Below are positions 52,657-60,779 of a stretch of 64,000 nucleotides of DNA, piece by piece. Below the pieces are notes generated by a model. It was not told the DNA's origin. It did not search any database and saw only the letters and a list, made by a program, of their open reading frames with translations. Source of the stretch: Methylorubrum rhodinum (GTDB taxonomy: Bacteria; Pseudomonadota; Alphaproteobacteria; Rhizobiales; Beijerinckiaceae); NCBI RefSeq assembly GCF_014199935.1, contig NZ_JACHOP010000011.1:62001-126000 (forward strand), given 5' to 3'. Within the stretch, counting starts at the first letter, position 1, and each line of letters begins with the position of its first letter. The translations under genes were made by a program, and so were the position numbers.

Positions 52657-53505
52657 GTGAATTACCGCCACGCCTTCCACGCCGGCAATTTCGCCGACGT
52701 GCTCAAGCACCTCGTGCTGGTGCGGGTGCTAACATACCTCGCCGCCAAGCCGAAGCCGTTCCGCGCCGTCGACACCCATGCCGGGATCGGCCTCTACGAC
52801 CTCGACGCCGACGAGGCCGGGCGCACCGGCGAGTGGCACGACGGGATCGGCCGGCTCGACGCGCCCTTCGCCCCCGAGGTCGAGGCGCTGCTCGCCCCCT
52901 ACCGGGAGGCGGTCGCCGCGGTGCGGGCGCGCTACGGTGCCAGGACCTATCCGGGCTCGCCCGCGATCATCCGCGAGGCCCTGCGGGCGGGCGACAAGGG
53001 CGTGTTCGTGGAGCTCCATCCCGTCGATGCCGGGACGCTGGCGGAGCGTTACGCCAGCGATTCCCGCACCAAGGTGCTGCATCTCGACGGCTGGACCGCG
53101 CTCAACGCCCTGATCCCGCCCCCCGAACGCCGCGGCCTCGTGCTGATCGACCCGCCCTACGAGGAGCGCGGCGAGATCGACCGGCTGGGCACGAGCCTAC
53201 TCAAGGCCGTGCGCAAATGGCCGACCGGCATTTTTTTGGGATGGTACCCGATCAAGGACCTGTCGGCGGTCGATCGCATGGCCGCCGCGCTGGATGCCGG
53301 CCTGGAGCGGCCGGCTTTGCGCCTCGACCTGATGATCGAGCGGCCCGACGACCCGACGCGTCTCTCCGGCACCGGCTTGATCGTGATCAACCCGCCCTGG
53401 ACGCTGGCGGCGGAAGCCGAGATCGTCCTGCCCGCGCTCGCCGAGCGGCTGGCGCGGGGCGGCTACGGCGCGTTCCGCTGCGAGCGGCTGGGGCCGGAGG
53501 GGTAA
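52657..53505 (+). CDS. rlmJ: 23S rRNA (adenine-2030-N6)-methyltransferase RlmJ
   Basis: A 282-residue SAM-dependent methyltransferase. The N-terminus NYRHAFHAGNFADVLKHLVL is diagnostic of RlmJ. The SAM region is VDTHAGIGLYDLD, and the catalytic motif is IDPPYEERGE (DPPY near residue 165). It methylates A2030 of 23S rRNA before ribosome assembly. Start is GTG 52657, set by the conserved N-terminus. Confidence 0.95.
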   Translation: MNYRHAFHAGNFADVLKHLVLVRVLTYLAAKPKPFRAVDTHAGIGLYDLDADEAGRTGEWHDGIGRLDAPFAPEVEALLAPYREAVAAVRARYGARTYPGSPAIIREALRAGDKGVFVELHPVDAGTLAERYASDSRTKVLHLDGWTALNALIPPPERRGLVLIDPPYEERGEIDRLGTSLLKAVRKWPTGIFLGWYPIKDLSAVDRMAAALDAGLERPALRLDLMIERPDDPTRLSGTGLIVINPPWTLAAEAEIVLPALAERLARGGYGAFRCERLGPEG

Positions 53506-53506
53506 G

Positions 53507-53558
53507 GCATCGGCCCGAACGGTGGGCACCGGCTTTCGGAAAGAGCCGATGCGGCACA
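53507..53558. repeat. family-III 52-bp repeat, second copy (plus orientation)
   Basis: GCATCGGCCCGAACGGTGGG through AGCCGATGCGGCACA. It matches the reverse complement of 43032-43083 with about seven mismatches. It begins 2 bp after the rlmJ stop in a convergent gap. Confidence 0.8.
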
Positions 53559-53576
53559 AAGATCGAGGGCATCCCC

Positions 53577-53834
53577 TCAGTGCAGGGTGTCGTCGCCCTC
53601 GGGCGGCGCCGCGACGACCTCCGAGAACGGAAACTCGAACACCGTCTCGCCGACGGCATCCGCGACGATCAGGCTGGCTTGCATCAGCCGGGCGGTGTCG
53701 GGCTCCTCGGCGAGGCTCTCGCGGATCGTCGCGCGGGCGACGCGCCACGCGTGGTCGGGATCGGACAGCTCGACGCCCTCCTCGTCGGGGAGGACGGCGC
53801 CGCCGATGCGGGTGTGGAAGAAGTAGCGCGGCAT
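53577..53834 (-). CDS. DUF6894-type small protein
   Basis: An 85-residue protein starting MPRYFFHTRIGGAVLPDEEG and containing SDPDHAWRVARATIRESLAE, the compact pattern of DUF6894. Such proteins are frequent and multicopy in Methylobacterium-type genomes; their function is unknown. It is the fourth gene of a tightly packed block behind the glycolate-oxidase-like gene, 6 nt after the preceding microprotein. Confidence 0.8.
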   Translation of the reverse strand: MPRYFFHTRIGGAVLPDEEGVELSDPDHAWRVARATIRESLAEEPDTARLMQASLIVADAVGETVFEFPFSEVVAAPPEGDDTLH

Positions 53835-53840
53835 CTGGGT

Positions 53841-53951
53841 CTACTCGCCCGGCGGGGAGTGGCGGTCGAGGTCCCATTCGTGCAGGCGCACCGCGCCGTA
53901 GGCGAGCGTCAGGACGATCGCCGGGATGCCGAAGATGACGTAGATATCCAT
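53841..53951 (-). CDS. 36-residue single-helix membrane microprotein
   Basis: From ATG 53951: MDIYVIFGIPAIVLTLAYGA makes a single membrane helix, followed by a charged tail (HEWDLDRHS). It begins 5 nt after the stop of the upstream 76-residue membrane protein and ends 6 nt before the DUF6894 gene. The spacing argues for real translation despite its size. A longer start at 54023 would be arginine-rich and overlap the other gene. No family known. Confidence 0.5.
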   Translation of the reverse strand: MDIYVIFGIPAIVLTLAYGAVRLHEWDLDRHSPPGE

Positions 53952-53956
53952 CCAGC

Positions 53957-54187
53957 TCACGCGCGGAGCCTCCGCAGCAGATGCCTCGCCATGAGATGTA
54001 GAACGACCGCGGCGGCAAACCAAACCAGCGAGAACGCGACGCTTTTGGCCGTCGCCGGCGGCGCGGTCGGGAACTCGTAGCTCCAGGCGATCACCGGCGT
54101 GACGACGCCGATGATGCCGAAGGCACTGCTCAATCGGTCGAGGTTGCCGGCGAGCAGCTTGGTCTGTTCGTTGCGGACTTGGCTCAT
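53957..54187 (-). CDS. 76-residue two-helix membrane protein
   Basis: From ATG 54187 the protein has an N-terminal amphipathic part (RNEQTKLLAGNLDRLSSAFG) and two hydrophobic helices (about 24-42 and 49-70) ending in a basic RRLRA tail. It starts 22 nt after the flavoprotein stop codon. No family was recognised; the topology suggests a small membrane adaptor. Confidence 0.65.
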   Translation of the reverse strand: MSQVRNEQTKLLAGNLDRLSSAFGIIGVVTPVIAWSYEFPTAPPATAKSVAFSLVWFAAAVVLHLMARHLLRRLRA

Positions 54188-54209
54188 CGGGCCGGGAAGG
54201 CGCAAAAAC

Positions 54210-55643
54210 TCACGCCGCCACCCGGCCCTCCAGCGGAAACACCTTGGCCGGGTTCATCAGCCAGGCGGGGTCGAACACGTTGCGCACCCGCATCTGCTGT
54301 TCGAGGTCTTCCTGCGCGTACTGGAAGCGCATCAACTCGCGCTTCTCGATGCCGACGCCGTGCTCGCCGGTGAGGCAGCCGCCGACCTCGACGCAGAGCT
54401 TGAGGATCGCGTCGCCCGCGGCCTCGGCCTTCTGCAATTCGCCGGGCGTGTTGATGTCGAACAGGATCAGCGGGTGCAGGTTGCCGTCGCCCGCGTGGAA
54501 CACGTTGGCGACGCGAAGACCTTGGCTCGCGCAGATCGCGCCGATGCGCTCCAGCACCGGGCCGAGTTGGCCGGTCGGGATCGTGCCGTCCATGCAGATG
54601 TAGTCGGAGATGCGGCCCGTGGCGCCGAAGGCGGATTTGCGGCCCTTCCAGATCGCCGCCGACTCGGCCTCGGATTTCGAGACGCGGATGCTGGTCGGGT
54701 TGAAGCGCGCCGCGATGGCCTCGATCCGGGCGAGCATGTCCTCGCATTCCTCGTCCGAGCCCTCGACCTCGATGATCAGCATCGCGGCCGCATCCCGCGG
54801 GTAGCCGGCGCCCGAGAAGTCGTCGGTGATGAGGATCGCCTCGCGGTCCATGTACTCGATGGCGACCGGGATGATGCCCTCGCCGATGATCGCCGCGGTG
54901 CAGGCGCCGGCATCCTCCACGGACGAGAAGCCGACCAGCGCCGGCCGCGCGCCTTCCGCCGAGCGCAGGATGCGCACGGTCGCCTCCGTGACGATGCCGA
55001 GCTGGCCTTCCGAGCCGCAGATCAGGCCGAGCAGGTCGTAGCCCGGTGCGTCGAGGTGCTGGCCGCCGAGTTCGACCACGGTGCCGTCGTTGGTCACCAG
55101 CGTCACGCCCATGAGGTTGTTCGTCGTCACGCCGTATTTCAGGCAGTGGGCGCCGCCCGAGTTCATGGCGATGTTGCCGGCGATGGTGCAGGCGAGCTGG
55201 CTCGACGGATCGGGGGCGTAGAAGAAGCCCTCATGCGCCACCGCGCCCGAGATCGCGAGATTGGTGATGCCGGCCTCGACCCGCGCGGTACGGTTGGGAA
55301 AGTCGAGATCGAGGATGCGGGTCATCTTGCCGACGCCCAGAATGATCGCGTCCTCCTGGGCGATGGCGCCGCCCGCGAGCGAGGTGCCGGCGCCGCGGGC
55401 CACCACCGGCACGCCGTTGGCGTGGCAGAACGCCATCACCGCCGAGACCTCCGCGGTGGTGGACGGCAGCACGACGGCGAGCGGCATCTTGCGGTAGGCG
55501 GTCAGCCCGTCGGTCTCGAAGGCGCGGCGCTCGTCCTCGGTCGTCACCAGGGCCTCCGGCGCGACGAGGGCGGCGAGTCCCTGGATGATCGCCTCGCGGC
55601 GGGCGACGACGCCGGCATCGGGAGTGGGGAAGGCGATCGACAT
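54210..55643 (-). CDS. FAD-linked oxidase, GlcD/D-lactate dehydrogenase type
   Basis: A 477-residue flavoprotein. The N-terminal FAD-binding PCMH domain (about 40-220) contains VVARGAGTSLAGGA and ANSGGAHCLKYGVTTNN-like segments (AMNSGGAHCLKYGV). The C-terminal substrate domain ends with GEHGVGIEKRELM, the usual GlcD/D-LDH motif for metal or substrate binding. GlcE and GlcF are not adjacent, so it may be a D-lactate or D-2-hydroxyacid dehydrogenase instead of glycolate oxidase. It leads a four-gene unit with three small proteins. Confidence 0.92.
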   Translation of the reverse strand: MSIAFPTPDAGVVARREAIIQGLAALVAPEALVTTEDERRAFETDGLTAYRKMPLAVVLPSTTAEVSAVMAFCHANGVPVVARGAGTSLAGGAIAQEDAIILGVGKMTRILDLDFPNRTARVEAGITNLAISGAVAHEGFFYAPDPSSQLACTIAGNIAMNSGGAHCLKYGVTTNNLMGVTLVTNDGTVVELGGQHLDAPGYDLLGLICGSEGQLGIVTEATVRILRSAEGARPALVGFSSVEDAGACTAAIIGEGIIPVAIEYMDREAILITDDFSGAGYPRDAAAMLIIEVEGSDEECEDMLARIEAIAARFNPTSIRVSKSEAESAAIWKGRKSAFGATGRISDYICMDGTIPTGQLGPVLERIGAICASQGLRVANVFHAGDGNLHPLILFDINTPGELQKAEAAGDAILKLCVEVGGCLTGEHGVGIEKRELMRFQYAQEDLEQQMRVRNVFDPAWLMNPAKVFPLEGRVAA

Positions 55644-55960
55644 GGGCGGCGTCTCCTCGGGGCTCTGGCGGGCGCGCCCGGGTCGGATTCTCGCTTCGCC
55701 GGCCCGCGGGTCTTCAGCACCGCTTCAGCCGCGCCTTGCGAGGATCGGGCGCGTCGAAAGCGGGAAACCTAACCTGAAACGCCGGCCGGTGCACGGCGCT
55801 CCAGCGCCGCGGTGAGTCCGGAACCGGAAACGGTGCGACGGGCGTTAGACGTGGCCGGCTCGACTGGACGGTGGCACGGCATAGTCTATATCTGTTCTAA
55901 GGCAGGAAGCTCTGCCGCAAGGGGACGGCCGTCGGCCGCCCTCACGGAGGAAGGAACACG
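55644..55960. promoter_or_regulatory. divergent region between the flavoprotein gene and the first cytochrome gene
   Basis: 317 bp. On the plus strand CTATAT (55886-55891) in a locally AT-rich stretch may be the -10 of the cytochrome gene; the -35 is unclear. A strong GGAGGAAGGA ribosome binding site is at 55945-55954. Confidence 0.4.
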
Positions 55961-56323
55961 ATGCGTCACCTCATCCTCGGCGCCGCCCTCGCGGTGCTGA
56001 TGCCGATCGCAGCTCAGGCCGAGGGCGACGCCGCCGCCGGCGAGAAGGCGTTCGCGCCCTGCAAGGCCTGCCACAATTTCGAGAAGAACGGCGTCGGCCC
56101 GAACCTCAAGGGTGTCGTGGGCCGCAAGGCCGGCATGGCCGAGGGCTACGGCTACTCGCAGGCGCTCAAGGATTCCGGAATCACCTGGGACGAGGCCAAC
56201 CTCAAGGAGTGGCTGATCGGCCCGGCCTCCAACAAGGTGAAGGGCACCAAGATGGCCTATCCGGGCCTGAAGGACGAGAAGAAGGTCGAGGACGTCATCG
56301 CCTACCTCAAGTCCAAGTCCTGA
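55961..56323 (+). CDS. class I periplasmic cytochrome c, copy 1
   Basis: A 120-residue cytochrome with signal peptide to residue 20 (AAQA), heme motif CKACH (Cys34, Cys37, His38) and axial Met98 in GTKMAYPG. It has the size and [10 protein letters not shown] pattern of cytochrome c2-type proteins that shuttle electrons in the periplasm. It is followed by a good terminator and then by a close paralogue with its own ribosome binding site. Confidence 0.93.
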   Translation: MRHLILGAALAVLMPIAAQAEGDAAAGEKAFAPCKACHNFEKNGVGPNLKGVVGRKAGMAEGYGYSQALKDSGITWDEANLKEWLIGPASNKVKGTKMAYPGLKDEKKVEDVIAYLKSKS

Positions 56324-56340
56324 TCCCGACAGGGACCAGA

Positions 56341-56368
56341 GGCCCGGCTGCCCGCAGCCGGGCCTTTT
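56341..56368 (+). terminator. rho-independent terminator after cytochrome copy 1
   Basis: A perfect 10-bp stem GGCCCGGCTG/CAGCCGGGCC with a 4-nt loop is followed by TTTT. A canonical intrinsic terminator. Confidence 0.9.
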
Positions 56369-56503
56369 CGGTTTCGCTCACGCCGTGCGGAGGGTGAGCG
56401 GAGCACGAGGATCCGCGTGGCCGCAGAAGCCGTGCGGGTCTCACTCAGGAACGAACCTCTGCACACGCGCGCCAACCGGCCGCACCCAAGGAGGAAAACA
56501 ACA

Positions 56504-56866
56504 ATGCGTCATCTGATCCTCGGCGCCGCTCTCGCGCTGCTTCTGCCCGTCGCCGCCCAGGCCGAGGGCGATGCCGCCGCCGGCGAGAAGGCGTTCGCGC
56601 CCTGCAAGTCCTGCCACAACTTCGAGAAGAACGGCGTCGGCCCGCAGCTCAAGGGCATCGTCGGCGAGAAGGCCGGCCAGGGCCGCGACGGCTACGCCTT
56701 CTCCGACGCGCTCAAGAATTCCGGCATCACCTGGGACGAGGCCAACCTCAAGGAGTGGCTGACCGACCCGAAGAAGAAGGTTCCGGGCACCAAGATGGTC
56801 TTCCCCGGCATCAAGGACGAGAAGAAGGTCGACGACATCATCGCCTACCTCAAGACCAAGTCCTGA
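56504..56866 (+). CDS. class I periplasmic cytochrome c, copy 2
   Basis: A 120-residue paralogue of the preceding gene, about four-fifths identical by eye. It keeps the heme motif CKSCH (Cys34, Cys37, His38) and Met98 (GTKMVFPG). The differences concentrate around residues 55-70 and 87-93, surface positions likely to contact redox partners. It has its own AAGGAGG ribosome binding site and lies 180 bp after the first copy behind a terminator, so it can be expressed independently. Confidence 0.93.
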   Translation: MRHLILGAALALLLPVAAQAEGDAAAGEKAFAPCKSCHNFEKNGVGPQLKGIVGEKAGQGRDGYAFSDALKNSGITWDEANLKEWLTDPKKKVPGTKMVFPGIKDEKKVDDIIAYLKTKS

Positions 56867-56905
56867 TCGCCGTCAGCGCCCGATCCCTCGGATCGGGCGC
56901 CGGAG

Positions 56906-56936
56906 GAGCCGCTCCGCCTCGGGGCGGCTCTTTCCC
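56906..56936 (+). terminator. terminator after cytochrome copy 2
   Basis: GAGCCGC and GCGGCTC form a stem around an 11-nt GC-rich loop, followed by TTT. It sits between the convergent cytochrome and MarR genes. Confidence 0.7.
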
Positions 56937-56938
56937 GT

Positions 56939-57418
56939 TCAGCAGGGCTCGGCGACGGGCTCGGTCCCGGCGGCGCCGGCATGCAGGGCGTCGCGCATGC
57001 TGGCCAAGCTGTCGAGCAGCGCGCGGCGCTCGTCCAGGCTCATCCCGGTCATGCCGCCGACCGTGAGGGGCAGGCAGTCCATCTTGCCCTTGAGGCCGCG
57101 GCCCTTGTCGGTGAGGAAGATGCTGACCTGCCGCTCGTCCGGCCTGTCGCGGGCGCGGCGGACATGGCCCGAAGCCTCCAGCCGCTTCAGCAGCGGCGTC
57201 AGCGTGCCGGAATCGAGGAAGAGCCGGCCGCCGATCTCCTTGACCGACAGGCCCTCCTCCTCCCACAGAACCAGCAGCACGAGGTATTGCGGATAGGTCA
57301 GCTCGTGATGGGCGAGCAGATTGCGGTAGGCGCGGCCGAAGGCGTGGGCCGCGGCGTAGACGGCGAAGCAGAGCTGGTTGTCCAGCAGTTGCGGGTCGTC
57401 CCGGCCCGGGTCACTCAT
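56939..57418 (-). CDS. MarR-family regulator, OhrR-like
   Basis: A 159-residue MarR regulator. The reactive-cysteine region [16 protein letters not shown] (Cys17) matches the peroxide-sensing Cys of OhrR. The winged helix (about 55-100) has [37 protein letters not shown] and [13 protein letters not shown]. OhrR represses an organic-hydroperoxide reductase gene until oxidised. No ohr gene is next to it, so the target is elsewhere or different. A second cysteine is the last residue. Confidence 0.88.
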   Translation of the reverse strand: MSDPGRDDPQLLDNQLCFAVYAAAHAFGRAYRNLLAHHELTYPQYLVLLVLWEEEGLSVKEIGGRLFLDSGTLTPLLKRLEASGHVRRARDRPDERQVSIFLTDKGRGLKGKMDCLPLTVGGMTGMSLDERRALLDSLASMRDALHAGAAGTEPVAEPC

Positions 57419-57960
57419 GGTCCATCCTCGATGCGCGCCGCGCCCTGGGCCGGCTTCCGACGGGCGTCGAGCCGGAAGCGGCGGAGCACGGGGCGGCGAA
57501 CCGCCTCAGATATGGTCGGTCCCCGGAGAACGCCAATCCGCCGCGGCGGATCGGCCTCCCGCGCATGCACGACACCGCCGCGGCGACCCCTGCGCCTCCG
57601 GCTGCGAAACGCCATCGGACCAGGGACGATCGCGCAGCGGGCATCCTGCGACAGACCCAAGCCCTGATACCTAAAGGAACATCTTGCAGGGCACAATCAA
57701 ACTGTACGCAGCGCATCCCCCTCTCCAGGGGATGGCTCGGGTGGCCGCACGTCGTTGGCAGAGTTCCACGATATCGAGGGATGTCCGCCGTCATTCCCCG
57801 GCCGCGCAGCGGAGCCCGGCCCCGAAGGCGCGCCGGAGGCGTGCAATCCACGACCGGCCGCGACGCCTGTCACGGGCGCGCATCACGGGCGGATTCCGGG
57901 CTCGCCTGCGGCGCCCCGGAACGACGGTGAAGGGTTCGGACTTCGACAGCAAAACCGCCC
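57419..57960. other. intergenic region between the OhrR-like and CorC-like genes
   Basis: 542 bp holding the family-II repeat at 57789-57926 and the promoter region of the MarR gene near 57419-57500. The middle part (57540-57790) has no supported gene and no strong structure. Confidence 0.45.
57789..57926. repeat. family-II palindromic repeat, copy 2
   Basis: Starts CGTCATTCCCCGG and ends CCCCGGAACGACG. Internal GGAGGCGTGCAATCCACGAC and GGATTCCGGGCTCGCC are shared with the copies at 32675 and 63329. Confidence 0.8.
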
Positions 57961-59253
57961 TCACTCGTCCCGCCGCGGGGCGGGCGCCAGCGGGGTGATG
58001 CGCAGCGAGGTGATGCGGTTGCGCGCCTTGCGCAGCACCTGGAAGCGGAAGCCGTGGAAGTTGAACGCGGTGCCGGCGTCGGGGATGGCGCGGGCCTCGT
58101 GGATGACGAGGCCGGCGACCGTGGTGGCCTCCTCGTCGGGCAGGGTCCAGTCCATCGCCCGGTTGAGGTCGCGCACCGCCACGCTGCCCTCGGCGAGCAC
58201 CGAGCCGTCCGCCTGCGGCCGCACCCCCGAGACCGCGACATCGTGCTCGTCGGCGATATCGCCGACGATCTCTTCCAGGATGTCTTCGAGGGTCACGAGG
58301 CCCATCACCTCGCCGTACTCGTCGACCACGAGCGCGAAGTGGGTCTTTCGCGAGAGGAACGCCTTGAGCTGGTCGCGGAGCGTCGTGGTGCCGGGCACGA
58401 ACCACGTCTCCAGGGCCAATGCCTCGACCTTGAGGCCCGCCGCCTCGCCGCCCGCCGCGTCGAGCGCCCGCAGCAGATCCTTGGCGTGGAGCACACCGAC
58501 GATGTTCTCGTGGCTGTCGCGCCACAGCGGCATGCGGGTGTAGGGCGAGGCCAGCACCGCCCGAACGATCTCCTCCGAGGGGAGGCCGGCGTCGATGGTC
58601 CGCATCTTGGTGCGGTGGACCATCACCTCGGCCACCGTCAGCTCGCCGAGATCGAGCAGCCCGCCGAGCATGTCGCGCTGCGCCTTCTCGACGCCGCCCT
58701 CGCGGTGAAGCAGGGCGACCTGCCCGCGGATCTCCTCGGTCGGCGTCAGGATCGAGCGGCCGGCATCGATCGACAGGCCGAGCGGGCGCAGCAGCACCCG
58801 CACCAGGGCCTCGACCGCGAGCGCCAGCGGCCCGAGGAGACCCACCGCGAAGGCGACGGGGCGGGCGGAGGCCAAAGCGATCCGGTCGGGATTGTTGATC
58901 GAGAGCGTCTTGGGCAGCACCTGCGCGAAGGCGATGACGAGCACCGACAGGCCGGCGGTGGCGTAGAGCACGCCGATCTTGCCGAACAGGTGGACCGCGA
59001 CGCCGGTGGTGAAGGCGGCCGCGCCGATGGCGACGACGTTGTAGCCGATCAGCATCGCGCCGATGAACCGCTCGCGCCCGGCGAGAATCCGGTTGACGAT
59101 CCCCGCCTGCCGGCTGCCGGCATTCTCCAGCGCCAGCATCCGCGCCCGCGAGGCGGCGGTGTAGGCGGTCTCGGCCCCGGCGAAGAAGGCCGACAGGATC
59201 AGCGCGATCCCGACGATGCCCGCCGCGAACCAGAACTCGGTGTGGTCGTCCAT
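57961..59253 (-). CDS. CorC/HlyC (CNNM-CBS) family membrane protein
   Basis: A 430-residue protein. The N-terminal CNNM/DUF21 domain (about 1-200) has about four helices, FFAGAETAYTAASRAR and GRERFIGAMLIGYN. Tandem CBS domains (about 205-335) have VHRTKMRTIDAGL and LVVDEYGEVMGLVTLED. The C-terminal CorC_HlyC domain (about 345-425) has TVAGLVIHEARAIP. Members are magnesium/cobalt efflux-related transporters. A family-IV repeat lies directly upstream. Confidence 0.93.
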   Translation of the reverse strand: MDDHTEFWFAAGIVGIALILSAFFAGAETAYTAASRARMLALENAGSRQAGIVNRILAGRERFIGAMLIGYNVVAIGAAAFTTGVAVHLFGKIGVLYATAGLSVLVIAFAQVLPKTLSINNPDRIALASARPVAFAVGLLGPLALAVEALVRVLLRPLGLSIDAGRSILTPTEEIRGQVALLHREGGVEKAQRDMLGGLLDLGELTVAEVMVHRTKMRTIDAGLPSEEIVRAVLASPYTRMPLWRDSHENIVGVLHAKDLLRALDAAGGEAAGLKVEALALETWFVPGTTTLRDQLKAFLSRKTHFALVVDEYGEVMGLVTLEDILEEIVGDIADEHDVAVSGVRPQADGSVLAEGSVAVRDLNRAMDWTLPDEEATTVAGLVIHEARAIPDAGTAFNFHGFRFQVLRKARNRITSLRITPLAPAPRRDE

Positions 59254-59328
59254 GGGCGCGTCCGGTTTTTTGTCTGTGGGCGAGAGAGCCCAGAACCGGA
59301 GCAGTATAAGCCGATACGCATCCGCCGC

Positions 59329-59487
59329 GTCCCCCTCTCCCCTCCGCGGGAGAGGGTGGCCCCCGAAGGGAGTCGGGTGAGGGGAGCGACGCTTCCGCTT
59401 GGCCGCAATCGACGGTGAAATCTCCGGAAGCGTCGCTCCCCTCTCCCGCCCCCTCCGCGGGCACCCTCCCCCGCGGAGGGGGGAGGG
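59329..59487. repeat. family-IV long inverted repeat
   Basis: GAGGGGAGCGACGCTTCCG (59379-59397) and CGGAAGCGTCGCTCCCCTC (59425-59443) form an inner arm pair; outer CTCTCCC/CCTCCGCGGG-rich arms flank them. It occupies most of the 247-bp space between the CorC-type gene and the DUF1254-like gene. Confidence 0.8.
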
Positions 59488-59500
59488 TTACGCGCCAGCG

Positions 59501-60094
59501 TCAGCCCTTCCCGTCCTCCGTCGGCTCGGCAGGGCTGTCGATGGTGCAGCCGACGGCCTGCACCGCGGCGTCGGCCGCCGCGCGCTGGCTCGGCAGGGCG
59601 GCGATGACGCGGACCACGGCGAAGCCGCGGCGGGCGGGGGCGACGATGCGCACGTCGCGGGTCACCTCGCCCGCGACGTCGTTGGCCAGCGCCTCGTCGT
59701 ACTGGGCGCGGGTCATCACCACGAGGTCGAGGCCGCCGCGCACCGCCGCCTGGTCGGTCAGCGCGTAGAAGGCGCCGCGGCGGGCATGGACCGAGACCGA
59801 GAGCATCAAGGACCCGGCCTGGGCCGAGACCCGCATCGGCCCGTCGTCGAGATCGTAGGAACAGACGCCGACCGACACCGCCGGATCGGGGTTGGGCAGC
59901 CAGGATTCCTGCGGTGGGGCGTCGCCGGTCAGGCCGTGGATGCGCAGCGGGTGATCCAGCGTCTCCGAGGCCTGGGCGCGGGAGAAGGCGTCGCCTTCGG
60001 CAAAGCGCGGGATCGCCAGCACGGTCGCGACGTGGACGAGGCCGGCGAGCACCAGCCCGGCGGCGGTGGCGAGAAGGAAGGGGCCGCGGCTCAT
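59501..60094 (-). CDS. DUF1254-like exported or membrane-anchored protein
   Basis: A 197-residue protein with one N-terminal hydrophobic segment (FLLATAAGLVLAGLVHVATV) acting as anchor or signal. Its body contains DPAVSVGVCSYDLDDGPMRV and DLVVMTRAQYDEALANDVAG, resembling the DUF1254 N-terminal region. It starts where the DUF1214 gene stops (ATGA overlap) and is the last gene behind PBP1A. Function unknown. Confidence 0.75.
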   Translation of the reverse strand: MSRGPFLLATAAGLVLAGLVHVATVLAIPRFAEGDAFSRAQASETLDHPLRIHGLTGDAPPQESWLPNPDPAVSVGVCSYDLDDGPMRVSAQAGSLMLSVSVHARRGAFYALTDQAAVRGGLDLVVMTRAQYDEALANDVAGEVTRDVRIVAPARRGFAVVRVIAALPSQRAAADAAVQAVGCTIDSPAEPTEDGKG

Positions 60095-60768
60095 CGGGCG
60101 CAGCCCACGCGCTCGATGGCGGGCAGGCTGTCGCGGTCGAGCGAGCTGACGCTCGCGGCCACCGGCGTGTCGTAGAGGCGCAGCGCGAGGCGCACCGGTC
60201 CGCGCGGGCGCGGCATCGGCAGCCAGTTTCCCGGCTGGACTTCCGGGGAGAGCAGGATCGCGAACAGGCCATCGGCGTCGCGCAGGATCTCGGTGGAGGT
60301 GAAGTTTTCGCGCATCGGCGCCTGCTCGGCGGTGCCGCGGCCGGTGACGGTCAAAGTCCAGGCGCGGGCCGGGGGCGTGATGCCGGAGAGCCGGTAGGTG
60401 CAGGTGGCGTCGAGCGTCCGGCCGGAATCGTCGGCGGCGGCCGTCAGCAGCATGCCCTCGCCGACCGCGAGCGGGATGTCGCCGCGCCGGGCGTTGACCG
60501 CGCGGGAATAGGGGTCGGCGTCGAGCGAGCCGGCCTTGGGCCACGCCGTCCAGCTGCCGATCGCGGTGCCGCCGAAGGGATAGCCGCCGCTGGTGGCGTA
60601 GTCGGCGCTGACGAGGCCGAGCGCGCCGCCGAGCGCCAGGGCGTAGACCACGAGCCCGACCCGCGAGGTCCGCGCGGCCAGCCCGTTCAGGATCGCACCG
60701 AGGCGCGGCGAACGCCGCGCGGGCGCCCCCGCCGTGGGGCCGGCTCCGGTCGGTGCCTGCATGTCCAT
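60091..60768 (-). CDS. DUF1214-containing membrane-anchored protein
   Basis: A 225-residue protein. Pro/Ala-rich N-terminus, one helix (about 35-55, VGLVVYALALGGALGLVSAD), then a domain with CTYRLSGITPPARAWTLTVTG and NWLPMPRPRGPVRLALRLYD. These are the DUF1214 hallmarks (the WTLTV and NWLP motifs). DUF1254 and DUF1214 usually occur as one protein or adjacent genes, as here. It follows PBP1A by about 12 nt. Confidence 0.85.
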   Translation of the reverse strand: MDMQAPTGAGPTAGAPARRSPRLGAILNGLAARTSRVGLVVYALALGGALGLVSADYATSGGYPFGGTAIGSWTAWPKAGSLDADPYSRAVNARRGDIPLAVGEGMLLTAAADDSGRTLDATCTYRLSGITPPARAWTLTVTGRGTAEQAPMRENFTSTEILRDADGLFAILLSPEVQPGNWLPMPRPRGPVRLALRLYDTPVAASVSSLDRDSLPAIERVGCAR

Positions 60769-60779
60769 GCGGGCGCCGC

